DNA from: Salinimicrobium sediminis
GTDB lineage: Bacteria > Bacteroidota > Bacteroidia > Flavobacteriales > Flavobacteriaceae
Assembly: GCF_900215295.1 (NCBI RefSeq)
Contig: NZ_OCMF01000003.1
Location: 186,001-250,000, forward strand
Length of the DNA: 64,000 nt
Reading direction: 5' to 3'
The notes beneath the pieces are model-generated. The model was given only the letters and a program-made list of their open reading frames with translations, did no database searches and was not told where the DNA came from. Made by a program: the position numbers and the translations under genes. Position 1 is the stretch's first letter. Every line of letters begins with the position of its first letter. Shown here in pieces: positions 42,854 to 51,390 of the stretch.

Positions 42854-43627
42854 ATGAGCCTAATCAAGCATGTCCCAAATACCATAACCTTACTTAATCT
42901 TCTAAGTGGTACTATTGCTGCGATCTTTGCAGTGCAGGGAAATCTGGTCATGGCTGCTATTTTTGTTGCTGTGGGAATTTTTCTGGATTTCTTTGACGGG
43001 CTCGCCGCACGACTGTTGAATGTAAAATCTGAATTAGGATTACAACTGGATTCTCTTGCAGATATGGTTACAAGTGGATTAGTGCCGGGAATTGTGATGT
43101 TTCAGCTTTTTAGAATGGCACTTCCTGAAGATAACTTACAGGCTACAGACTGGACAGCGGGACAGGAGCTGCTTGAGTGGAATTTACCGGGATTTGCTCT
43201 TTTTGGATTGTTGGTCACTTTAGGTTCAGCTTACAGACTTGCAAAATTTAATATTGATGAGCGGCAAACCGATTCTTTTATTGGTTTACCTACGCCGGCC
43301 AATGCTTTGCTCATCTTAAGTTTGCCTCTAATTCTTATTTTTCAGCCTCAACCATTTCTAATAGACCTAATCCTGAACGAATGGTTTTTGGTAGGACTCA
43401 CCCTTTTTAGTTGTTATATGCTTAATGCCGAAATTCCTCTTTTTGCCCTTAAATTTAAAACCTGGGGCTTTGCTGAAAACAAACTCCGTTACCTTTTTCT
43501 AATTTTTTGTGTTATCCTGCTTGTTTTTCTTCATTTTGCGGCAATTCCGGTGATCATCATTAGCTATGTCATTGTTTCCATGATCTCGAACAAAAGTAGT
43601 GCGGAGCCGGTGGTAGAAAGCCGGTAG
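42854..43627 (+). CDS. pssA: CDP-diacylglycerol-serine O-phosphatidyltransferase
   Basis: Makes phosphatidylserine from CDP-diacylglycerol and serine. 257 residues with about seven membrane helices. The CDP-alcohol phosphotransferase motif D-G-x2-A-R-x8-G-x3-D-x3-D is complete: FDGLAARLLNVKSELGLQLD then SLAD. The product is decarboxylated by psd, whose gene is at the right end of the window. A -7-like box (TATTTTTA, one mismatch) ends about 17 bases before the ATG. Confidence 0.94.
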   Translation: MSLIKHVPNTITLLNLLSGTIAAIFAVQGNLVMAAIFVAVGIFLDFFDGLAARLLNVKSELGLQLDSLADMVTSGLVPGIVMFQLFRMALPEDNLQATDWTAGQELLEWNLPGFALFGLLVTLGSAYRLAKFNIDERQTDSFIGLPTPANALLILSLPLILIFQPQPFLIDLILNEWFLVGLTLFSCYMLNAEIPLFALKFKTWGFAENKLRYLFLIFCVILLVFLHFAAIPVIIISYVIVSMISNKSSAEPVVESR

Positions 43628-43752
43628 TGAATAAGAACGATGTTTGTGACTTAGATTCTACAGAATAGCTGAGGTCGTTTTAAAAAAGATGAAGTATTCT
43701 CTCAACCTGATTTGGTACCTGGATTTGGATTTATAAAAGGGGATTGCTTCAG

Positions 43753-43781
43753 TCGCCTTTTTGGCTCCATCGCAAAGGCGA
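43753..43781 (+). terminator. Possible weak terminator between pssA and lptB
   Basis: TCGCCTTT (43753-43760) pairs with AAAGGCGA (43774-43781), followed by TTTATTG. It is 126 bases after the pssA stop, with a poor T tract, so only a candidate. Confidence 0.3.
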
Positions 43782-43846
43782 TTTATTGAATTATCGACCT
43801 TCTCCCGGAATTGTAGAGGTAAATTTTAGCTTTTAAAAACCAAAGC

Positions 43847-44587
43847 TTATTCGAAAATCTTCTTTTTCCTAAGCTCAAAGTTCTGCCCCAGATAGACTTT
43901 CCTTACCATTTCGTCTTCGGCAAGTTCCTCGGGAATTCCGGCTTTTAGGATACGGCCTTCAAACATGAGGTAGGTGCGATCTGTAATTGCAAGAGTTTCC
44001 TGAACGTTATGGTCTGTAATAAGAATACCGATATTTTTGTTTTTCAGCTGGGCTACAATGCGCTGAATATCTTCCACGGCAACGGGATCAACCCCGGCAA
44101 AAGGTTCATCCAGCAGAATAAAATGCGGATCTGTTGCCAGAGCCCTGGCGATCTCTGTTCGTCGACGTTCTCCCCCGCTAAGGAGGTCTCCACGGTTCTT
44201 GCGGATATGTCCCAGTCCGAATTCTTCAATAAGGGATTCCATCTTCATTTTGCGCTCTTTTTTGGAGAGGTCGGTGAGTTCAAGAACACTCATGATATTA
44301 TCTTCAATGCTCAACTTCCTGAAAACCGAAGCTTCCTGGGCTAAATAACCTATGCCGTATTGAGCGCGTTTGTACATAGGAAATTTAGTGATGTTCTCTT
44401 TGTCCAAAAATATCCTGCCACCGTTAGGCTTGATCAAACCTACGATCATGTAGAAAGAAGTCGTTTTACCGGCGCCGTTAGGTCCCAAAAGCCCTACAAT
44501 CTCTCCTTGATTCACTTCAAGAGAAATCCCCTTCACAACTTCCCGACCTTTATAGGATTTAACAAGACTTTCGGCGTATAACTTCAT
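43847..44587 (-). CDS. lptB: LPS export ABC transporter ATP-binding protein
   Basis: 246 residues. Walker A is GPNGAGKTT, the signature [16 protein letters not shown] and Walker [15 protein letters not shown], the usual LptB run, followed by [15 protein letters not shown]. It powers LPS extraction from the inner membrane with LptFG, which is not in the window. It follows the kdsD-tatC-CMD operon by 202 bases on the same strand, so it may be transcribed separately. Confidence 0.95.
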   Translation of the reverse strand: MKLYAESLVKSYKGREVVKGISLEVNQGEIVGLLGPNGAGKTTSFYMIVGLIKPNGGRIFLDKENITKFPMYKRAQYGIGYLAQEASVFRKLSIEDNIMSVLELTDLSKKERKMKMESLIEEFGLGHIRKNRGDLLSGGERRRTEIARALATDPHFILLDEPFAGVDPVAVEDIQRIVAQLKNKNIGILITDHNVQETLAITDRTYLMFEGRILKAGIPEELAEDEMVRKVYLGQNFELRKKKIFE

Positions 44588-44789
44588 TTTATAGATGTTG
44601 GTATTGAGATTTGAGAACTGAGATTAGCAATTATTATGCAATTTTTATAAAGATAAAAAATTAGAGGACAGTGGTTCCGGAACATGGGATGCTTTCTATC
44701 CAATCAAAGTTTTCTTCCCGATTAAATTTTAAATCTTTCCGGAAGAAAATTCCGGATTCAGTGTCATTTTAAGAAAGTTTCCTTTTGCG

Positions 44790-45143
44790 CTATTTTTTGC
44801 CGCCTTCTTCCAAAGCTTCCCAAAATTCATATGCGCGTCTTAAATGTGGAATAACAATGGTGCCTCCAACAAGAGTAGCGATACTAAGTGCTTCCATGAC
44901 TTCTTCTTTGGAAAGACCTTCCTTGTAGCTAGTTTCCAGGTGATATTTGATACAATCATCACAACGCAAAACTGCAGAGGCCACCAATCCAAGTAATTCT
45001 TTGGTCTTAACATCCAAAGCCCCCGGAGCATAGGCATTGGTGTCGAGGTTAAAAATACGTTTGATGATCTTATTGTTGTCGCCAAGGATCTTTTCATTCA
45101 TCTTTTGGCGGTATTCGTTGAATTCTTCTACCTGATTTTTCAT
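44790..45143 (-). CDS. Carboxymuconolactone decarboxylase / AhpD-like protein
   Basis: 117 residues with the AhpD-type motif CDDCIKYHLETSYKEG: two Cys and a His in the C-x-x-C-x3-H pattern. That suggests peroxidase or redox activity more than decarboxylation. Its ATG overlaps the tatC stop by four bases (45140-45143). It closes the kdsD-tatC-CMD operon. Confidence 0.9.
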   Translation of the reverse strand: MKNQVEEFNEYRQKMNEKILGDNNKIIKRIFNLDTNAYAPGALDVKTKELLGLVASAVLRCDDCIKYHLETSYKEGLSKEEVMEALSIATLVGGTIVIPHLRRAYEFWEALEEGGKK

Positions 45144-45973
45144 GGCTGTTGTTTTTTAAGTTTTTTCTCTTCCCTGCGGGTAACGATCCTGGCTATGATA
45201 ATACTCACCTCGTATAGAATTAGCACCGGAATGGCCACAATGATCTGGCTCAGAATATCCGGAGGGGTAATAATAGCAGAAAGTATCAGAACGATCACTA
45301 GAGCAAATTTTCTATACTTCCGGAGAAATTCCGGAGTTACCAATCCAATTTTGGTAAGGAAATATATGATTATGGGGAGTTCAAAAATGAGGCCGCAGGC
45401 AATTACCGAAGATCTCACCAGACTGATATAACTTCCAATGTCAAATTCATTGAGCACCACCTCACTTACCTGGTATTTTCCGAGGAAATTTATTGAAAGG
45501 GGTGTTACCAGGTAATAACCGAAAAGCACACCCAGGAAGAACAAGAGAGAGGAGATGAAAATGAACCCTCTCGCCGTGTTCCTCTCATTTGCATACATTG
45601 CAGGAGAGATGAATTTCCAGAATTCATAAATAACATATGGGAAAGCAATAATAAATCCTGCTGTGATAGAGGTCCATACGTGAGCAGAGAATTGTCCACC
45701 CATGGTTCTTGACTGAATTGTAAATGGCATGTCATCAAAACAGAATCCGCCTTCAAGGCCTACAAAAGTGGAAAGCCGGCAAAGAATATCGTAGGTAAAG
45801 AAGTCGGCACTGGTGGGGCCGAAAAGTAGGGTGTCAAAAATGAAACCTTTTGCCAGAAAAGCTGCGGTTCCTGCGATTACTACTGCCAGGGTAGCTCTTA
45901 TGAGGTGCCACCGCAGATCTTCAAGGTGATCCAAAAATGACATTTCATCGGCAGATTTTTTTATTTGGGCCAT
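45140..45973 (-). CDS. tatC: Twin-arginine translocase subunit TatC
   Basis: 277 residues with six membrane helices. The conserved N-terminus SFLDHLEDLRWHLIRA is present, plus FAKGF-like segments and the loop FIISPAMYANE form 'FISPAMYANERN'. It exports folded proteins with TatA/B-type subunits, which are not in the window. A long insert (about 55-100, CRLSTFVGLEGGFCFDD) is larger than in E. coli TatC and is usual in Bacteroidota. It starts one base after the kdsD stop. Confidence 0.94.
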   Translation of the reverse strand: MAQIKKSADEMSFLDHLEDLRWHLIRATLAVVIAGTAAFLAKGFIFDTLLFGPTSADFFTYDILCRLSTFVGLEGGFCFDDMPFTIQSRTMGGQFSAHVWTSITAGFIIAFPYVIYEFWKFISPAMYANERNTARGFIFISSLLFFLGVLFGYYLVTPLSINFLGKYQVSEVVLNEFDIGSYISLVRSSVIACGLIFELPIIIYFLTKIGLVTPEFLRKYRKFALVIVLILSAIITPPDILSQIIVAIPVLILYEVSIIIARIVTRREEKKLKKQQP

Positions 45974-45974
45974 C

Positions 45975-46940
45975 TTAAATAATTCCTTCTCTTATTAGGT
46001 TGTGTAGATGAACTACGCCATAATATATTCCATCCTTTACTGCCAAAAGTTGAGAGATCTTATTTTCCTCCAAAACATCCATTGCGTCGACAGCCATGGC
46101 GTCATACTCAATAGTTTTAGGGTTGTGGCTCATGATATCACCCGCTGTAAGTTCAGAAATGTTAAGACTCTTTTGGAGCATACGTCTAATATCCCCGTCA
46201 GTTACAATTCCTATAATTTTCTCGTGGTCGAGTACTGCGGTAACACCCAGCATTTTTTCGGAGATTTCCAGGATCACCTGCGGAATTGGGGTGGTTGGTG
46301 TAACCACAGGCTTTTGATTTTGATCGGCTACATCGCTTACCCGTAGGTAGAGCTTTTTTCCCAGTGCTCCGCCCGGATGGTATTTCGCAAAATCTGAACT
46401 GGAAAATCCGCGAAGCTGAAGCAAACAAACTGCCAGTGCGTCTCCCATGACCAATTGTGCAGTTGTGCTTGTTGTGGGTGCAAGATTGTTAGGACAGGCT
46501 TCTTTTTCAACAAAGGTATTCAATGTAAAATCGGCCTGCTTTCCGAGGAAAGATTCTGTATTTCCTGTAATGGCAATAAGAGTATTTCCGAAGTTTTTAA
46601 TGAGGGGAACCAGTACTTTAATTTCGGGAGTATTCCCGCTCTTTGAGATGCAGATCACCACATCATCCTGCAAAATTGTTCCAAGATCTCCATGTATAGC
46701 ATCTGCAGCGTGCATAAATATTGCAGGGGTACCGGTAGAATTTAGGGTGGCCACAATTTTGGTTGCAATTGCAGCACTTTTTCCTATGCCGGTAATGATC
46801 ACTCTTCCTTTGGATTGATACACCGCCTGCACGGCTTCGGCAAAATTTTGGTCTAATAATTGCTCTAAATTCGCTATAGCTTTGGCTTCAGTTAAAATGG
46901 TTTCTCTGGCAACAGAGAGTATTTTTTCTTGAGATGTCAA
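45975..46940 (-). CDS. kdsD: D-arabinose 5-phosphate isomerase (KpsF/KdsD), TTG start
   Basis: Makes arabinose-5-phosphate for Kdo synthesis. 321 residues: SIS domain with GKSAAIATKIVATLNSTGTP and HGDLGTI, then two CBS domains (about 200-321). No ATG lies in a sensible place: the only ATG in frame upstream is at 47018, and the promoter -7 box TACATTTG (47002-46995) lies downstream of it. TTG at 46940 reads M-T-S-Q-E-K-I-L, as in relatives, so TTG is the best start. It heads the operon with tatC and the AhpD-like gene. Confidence 0.85.
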   Translation of the reverse strand: MTSQEKILSVARETILTEAKAIANLEQLLDQNFAEAVQAVYQSKGRVIITGIGKSAAIATKIVATLNSTGTPAIFMHAADAIHGDLGTILQDDVVICISKSGNTPEIKVLVPLIKNFGNTLIAITGNTESFLGKQADFTLNTFVEKEACPNNLAPTTSTTAQLVMGDALAVCLLQLRGFSSSDFAKYHPGGALGKKLYLRVSDVADQNQKPVVTPTTPIPQVILEISEKMLGVTAVLDHEKIIGIVTDGDIRRMLQKSLNISELTAGDIMSHNPKTIEYDAMAVDAMDVLEENKISQLLAVKDGIYYGVVHLHNLIREGII

Positions 46941-46994
46941 ATTTGTAGAATTATGAATTGTGCAGACTAAAGAAAAACGTATCTTTAATTTGTG

Positions 46995-47002
46995 CAAATG
47001 TA
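46995..47002 (-). promoter_or_regulatory. -7 box of kdsD
   Basis: TACATTTG on the minus strand is an exact TAnnTTTG match and would give a leader of about 50 bases to TTG at 46940. It lies 23-30 bases from the divergent recQ ATG, so both promoters are packed into this short region. Confidence 0.5.
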
Positions 47003-47024
47003 TGTAAAATTGTAACACAATTGA

Positions 47025-49220
47025 ATGACTTCGCAGGAAATCAATTTACACGAACAGCTTAAGAAATACTTTGGTTTTAGCCAGTTTAAGGGCCTCCAGG
47101 AAGAGGTAATAAAGAGTATAGTTAATGACCATAACACCTTCGTGGTAATGCCTACCGGAGGTGGAAAATCCCTATGTTATCAATTACCAGCGCTTATCAA
47201 AGAAGGTACTGCAATTGTGGTTTCTCCCTTGATCGCTTTGATGAAAAACCAGGTAGATGCCATAAGAGGTATATCTTCGGAAAACGGTATCGCCCACGTG
47301 CTTAATTCCAGTTTGAATAAGACAGAGGTGAAGCAGGTGAAGGAGGATATTACTAACGGAATTACAAAACTCCTTTACGTTGCACCTGAATCCCTGACAA
47401 AAGAAGAAAATGTCGAGTTTTTGAGGAGCGTAAAAATCTCATTTTTGGCCATTGACGAAGCCCATTGTATCAGTGAGTGGGGGCATGATTTTAGGCCGGA
47501 ATATAGAAACCTAAGAACTATAGTTCAGCGCATAGGGGAGAATATTCCTATTATTGGATTAACCGCTACTGCAACTCCCAAAGTACAGGAAGATATTCTC
47601 AAAAATCTGGGCATAACTGATGCGAAGACCTTCAAAGCTTCGTTTAACCGCCCGAATCTTTACTACGAAATAAGACCGAAGACAAAAAATGTTGATGCCG
47701 ATATTATTCGGTTTATAAAACAAAATCAGGGAAAGACCGGGATCATTTATTGCCTCAGCCGTAAACGTGTGGAAGAGCTTGCTCAAACACTACAGGTGAA
47801 CGGTATTTCGGCAGTACCTTATCATGCAGGTCTTGATGCCAAGACTCGTTCAAAACACCAGGACATGTTCCTTATGGAAGATGTAGATGTAGTGGTGGCG
47901 ACAATAGCATTTGGTATGGGTATTGACAAACCCGATGTTCGCTTTGTGATCCATCATGATATACCCAAAAGTATAGAAAGTTATTATCAGGAAACCGGCC
48001 GCGCCGGGAGAGATGGAGGCGAAGGACATTGCCTCGCGTTCTATTCCTACAAGGATATTGAGAAGCTGGAAAAATTCATGAGTGGAAAACCTGTGGCCGA
48101 ACAGGAAATCGGTCAGGCACTATTACAGGAAGTGGTTGCTTTTGCTGAAACCTCAGTTTCCAGGAGGAAATTTATTCTACATTACTTCGGCGAAGACTTT
48201 GATGACAAGACAGGCGAAGGGGCCGATATGGATGACAACGTTCGTAACCCTAAGAAAAAGCACGAAGCAAAAGATGAGGTTGTTCTTTTGCTGCGCACTG
48301 TTAAGGAGACGAAAGAGTTATATAAATCAAAAGAGGTGGTGAACACCTTGATTGGAAAATCCAACGCTTTGATCAAGTCTCATCGCACAGACGAGCATGA
48401 GCTTTTTGGAAAAGGTGAAGGAAAAGATGGGAAATACTGGATGGCCTTGTTAAGACAGGTATTGGTGGCAGGATATCTTAGGAAAGACATTGAAACCTAT
48501 GGAGTGGTAAAACTAACGGGAAAAGGAGAAAAGTTCCTTACCCAGCCGAACTCCTTTATGATGACCGAAGATCATATTTATGAGACAGGTGCAAATGACA
48601 GTATAGTTTCTGCAGCAAAAGGAGGCGGAACAGATGAAAAGCTGGTGAAGATCTTAAAAGAACTTCGCAAAAATGTGGCGAAGAAAAAAGGTATAGCACC
48701 TTACCTGGTTTTTCAGGATCCTTCTCTGGAAGATATGGCTTTAAAATATCCTATATCCATTGAAGAATTAGGAAACATTCATGGTGTAGGGGAAGGAAAG
48801 GCAAAAAAATATGGTCAGGAGTTTGTCAATGTGATCTCCCAATATGTCGAGGAAAATGATATCATTCGTCCCGATGACCTGGTGGTAAAAACCACCGGTG
48901 CCAATAGTGGACTTAAATTATATATTATTCAGAACGTGGACCGTAAACTTCCTCTTGATGATATCGCTGCTGCTAAGGGAATGGAAATGACAGATTTTAT
49001 TAAGGAAATGGAAGCCATTGTCTATAGCGGTACAAAGCTGAACATCAACTACTGGATAGATGAGATCCTGGATGAAGATCAGCAGGAAGAAATACATGAA
49101 TATTTCATAGATGCTCAGACCGACAAGATTGAAGACGCCCTTGAGGAATTTGACGGCGATTTTGATGAAGAAGAATTGAGGTTGTACAGGATAAAATTCA
49201 TTAGCGAAGTAGCAAATTAA
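47025..49220 (+). CDS. recQ: ATP-dependent DNA helicase RecQ
   Basis: 731 residues. Walker A MPTGGGKSLCYQLPAL, DEAH box IDEAHCISEWGHDFRPEY, and helicase C with ETGRAGRDG form the helicase core. An RQC winged-helix region and an HRDC domain (about 520-600) follow, then a C-terminal helical extension of about 100 residues. The RQC zinc-ligand cysteines look absent: after the core only AETSVSRRKFILHYFGEDF is readable, where family members usually have C-R-R. It repairs and restarts replication forks. The terminator at 49251-49277 follows. Confidence 0.94.
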   Translation: MTSQEINLHEQLKKYFGFSQFKGLQEEVIKSIVNDHNTFVVMPTGGGKSLCYQLPALIKEGTAIVVSPLIALMKNQVDAIRGISSENGIAHVLNSSLNKTEVKQVKEDITNGITKLLYVAPESLTKEENVEFLRSVKISFLAIDEAHCISEWGHDFRPEYRNLRTIVQRIGENIPIIGLTATATPKVQEDILKNLGITDAKTFKASFNRPNLYYEIRPKTKNVDADIIRFIKQNQGKTGIIYCLSRKRVEELAQTLQVNGISAVPYHAGLDAKTRSKHQDMFLMEDVDVVVATIAFGMGIDKPDVRFVIHHDIPKSIESYYQETGRAGRDGGEGHCLAFYSYKDIEKLEKFMSGKPVAEQEIGQALLQEVVAFAETSVSRRKFILHYFGEDFDDKTGEGADMDDNVRNPKKKHEAKDEVVLLLRTVKETKELYKSKEVVNTLIGKSNALIKSHRTDEHELFGKGEGKDGKYWMALLRQVLVAGYLRKDIETYGVVKLTGKGEKFLTQPNSFMMTEDHIYETGANDSIVSAAKGGGTDEKLVKILKELRKNVAKKKGIAPYLVFQDPSLEDMALKYPISIEELGNIHGVGEGKAKKYGQEFVNVISQYVEENDIIRPDDLVVKTTGANSGLKLYIIQNVDRKLPLDDIAAAKGMEMTDFIKEMEAIVYSGTKLNINYWIDEILDEDQQEEIHEYFIDAQTDKIEDALEEFDGDFDEEELRLYRIKFISEVAN

Positions 49221-49250
49221 AGATTTAAGGTATAGTGATGAAAGATTAAT

Positions 49251-49277
49251 AGCCGGGACATGAGTTTCGGCTTTTTT
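49251..49277 (+). terminator. Terminator of recQ
   Basis: AGCCG (49251-49255) pairs with CGGCT (49268-49272) around a 12-base loop, then five further T. The stem is short but the T run is good. Confidence 0.55.
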
Positions 49278-49440
49278 GTTTCCATTCCTTCGCTACGAAT
49301 TCACAAATGTTTTTCAAACCTTCTGCGAAAATCTACGAATTCTGCGGGAAACCATATTCGATTGTTCTTTCATTCCTTAACATTCTCCTATTTCTCTCTC
49401 TTTTCACAACTATGGAAACCTACAACTTTATTCATTTCAT

Positions 49441-49448
49441 TATCTTTG
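49441..49448 (+). promoter_or_regulatory. -7 box of the cyclophilin-FKBP gene
   Basis: TATCTTTG, an exact TAnnTTTG match, ends 22 bases before the ATG at 49471. No convincing -33 TTG is seen. Confidence 0.4.
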
Positions 49449-49470
49449 CCTTTTAACTAAAGTATACGAC

Positions 49471-50403
49471 ATGAACGACGGATTATATGCTAAACTCCAA
49501 ACCACAAGGGGAGAGATAACAATAAAACTGGAACACGAGAAAACTCCCGGAACAGTTGGGAATTTTGTGGGACTGGCAGAAGGGACGCTTGAAAATGAAG
49601 CTAAACCTCAGGGAAAACCTTACTATGATGGCCTGGTATTTCACCGGGTGATCCCCAATTTTATGATCCAGGGAGGTGACCCTAAGGGTACAGGAGTAGG
49701 TGGACCGGGATATCAATTTGAAGATGAGATCCATCCTGAGCTAAAACACGACCGTCCCGGAATATTATCCATGGCAAATGCCGGACCCGGCACCAACGGA
49801 AGTCAGTTCTTTATTACACATGTAGAAACTGCCTGGCTTGATGGAAAACATACCGTTTTTGGTCATGTGGTAGAAGGCCAGGATGTGGTTAATTCAATTA
49901 AACAGGGCGATAAAATTGAGAAGGTAGAGATCCTAAGAAAAGGAGAGTCTGCAGAAAAATTTAATGCCGTAGAAACCTTTAGACAGTTCAACGGTGCAAA
50001 AGCAGAAAGAGAAGCGGCAGCCAAAAAACAACAAGAGGAGTTATTGGGAGAATTATCCCAGGGCTTTGAACAAACCGGTAGTGGATTGCGTTACAAAATG
50101 ATTTCTGAAGGTAGTGGGAAAAAGGCTGAAAAAGGAAAGACTGTTGCTGTCCATTACAAAGGAATGTTACCGGATGGAACTGTATTTGACTCGTCATATA
50201 AAAGAAAAGAACCCATTGAATTTCCTTTAGGGAAAGGTCATGTAATTGAAGGTTGGGATGAAGGAATTCAATTGCTTAAGGAAGGAGATAAAGCTCGTTT
50301 TGTGATCCCGTCAAACCTGGGCTATGGTTCCCGGGGTGCCGGTGGGGTGATCCCTCCTAATGCCACTCTTGTTTTTGATGTAGAGCTGGTAAAAGTGAAA
50401 TAA
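49471..50403 (+). CDS. Cyclophilin-FKBP fusion peptidyl-prolyl isomerase
   Basis: 310 residues in two PPIase domains of unrelated folds. Residues about 5-160 are cyclophilin ([35 protein letters not shown]). A charged helical linker (about 165-200, [14 protein letters not shown]) leads to an FKBP domain (about 215-310: [37 protein letters not shown]). No signal peptide is seen, so it is cytosolic and helps protein folding. Dual-family immunophilins with this order are known, so it is unusual but not unique. Terminator follows. Confidence 0.95.
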   Translation: MNDGLYAKLQTTRGEITIKLEHEKTPGTVGNFVGLAEGTLENEAKPQGKPYYDGLVFHRVIPNFMIQGGDPKGTGVGGPGYQFEDEIHPELKHDRPGILSMANAGPGTNGSQFFITHVETAWLDGKHTVFGHVVEGQDVVNSIKQGDKIEKVEILRKGESAEKFNAVETFRQFNGAKAEREAAAKKQQEELLGELSQGFEQTGSGLRYKMISEGSGKKAEKGKTVAVHYKGMLPDGTVFDSSYKRKEPIEFPLGKGHVIEGWDEGIQLLKEGDKARFVIPSNLGYGSRGAGGVIPPNATLVFDVELVKVK

Positions 50404-50425
50404 TACCTAAGATTTGATGATGTTA

Positions 50426-50460
50426 AAAACCTCAGGATCCAAATGGAACTGAGGTTTTTT
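50426..50460 (+). terminator. Terminator of the PPIase gene
   Basis: AAAACCTCAG (50426-50435) pairs with CTGAGGTTTT (50449-50458), followed by further T. It may also end the peroxiredoxin gene on the other strand. Confidence 0.8.
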
Positions 50461-50492
50461 ATTTTAACCGATATTCCCTAAAACTTAAACTT

Positions 50493-51128
50493 TTAATCCG
50501 GTTGCGGGGTCATTCTCAGGTAGGATTTGACCTCTTTAAATCCTTTAGGAAATAGCTTTTCGGCTTCTTCATTGCTTACGGACGGACTAATCACTACATC
50601 TTCTCCCGACTTCCAGTTGGCAGGAGTGGCAACTTTCTTGTAGGCCGTGAGTTGCAGGGAGTCTATTACGCGTAATAGTTCTTCAAAATTCCTACCGGTA
50701 CTGGCCGGGTAGGTGATCATAAGCTTTATTGTTTTGTCTGGAGCAATGACGTACACAGATCGAACAGTAAGGGTGTCATCTGCATTAGGGTGGATCATAT
50801 CATAAAGGTCTGCGACTTTTCGGTCTTCATCGGCAATAATGGGAAAATTTACATTTGTATTTTGGGTTTCGTTTATATCTTTGATCCAGTCCATGTGTGA
50901 TTCTACACCATCAACACTTAGAGCCATAACTTTTACATTTCTCTTCTCAAATTCGTCTTTATATTTGGCAGCAGCTCCCAGCTCGGTCGTGCATACCGGC
51001 GTGTAATCCGCAGGATGAGAAAAGAGAATTCCCCAACTGTCTCCTAAAAATTCATAGAAGTTGATTTTCCCTTGTGAGGTTTGAGCATCAAAATTCGGTG
51101 CTTTGTCTCCTAAACGTAGTGTACTCAT
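50493..51128 (-). CDS. 1-Cys peroxiredoxin (Prx6 type)
   Basis: Reduces peroxides in the cytosol. 211 residues with the active site SHPADYTPVCTTELG (peroxidatic Cys at about 47) and the C-terminal Prx6 extension (KSGEDVVISPSVSNEE). No resolving Cys is seen. It is monocistronic and convergent with the PPIase gene, with the terminator hairpin between. Upstream 51129-51390 (262 bases) holds no gene; I saw no exact TAnnTTTG match for this gene. Confidence 0.93.
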   Translation of the reverse strand: MSTLRLGDKAPNFDAQTSQGKINFYEFLGDSWGILFSHPADYTPVCTTELGAAAKYKDEFEKRNVKVMALSVDGVESHMDWIKDINETQNTNVNFPIIADEDRKVADLYDMIHPNADDTLTVRSVYVIAPDKTIKLMITYPASTGRNFEELLRVIDSLQLTAYKKVATPANWKSGEDVVISPSVSNEEAEKLFPKGFKEVKSYLRMTPQPD

Positions 51129-51390
51129 AATATCTCAGATTAAAATTTTACTACCTAAAAGTACTGATTTCCAATATCAATAATTTATTTTCAGGTCTAA
51201 ATTAGCGTTAATGTTAGGGACTATTCCAGCTGTTTGGCATTTGTATTTCCTCTTAAAAGCAGACTCTTTTTTCTTTGAGTAATTATTAAAAAGATTTTCC
51301 GGTCTTCTTCAAAAATTTTAAAATAAATTTTTATACTTTTCTGGAAATGACTACTTTAAATTTAAATTAGCTCCCTCCCTACATATTTTG

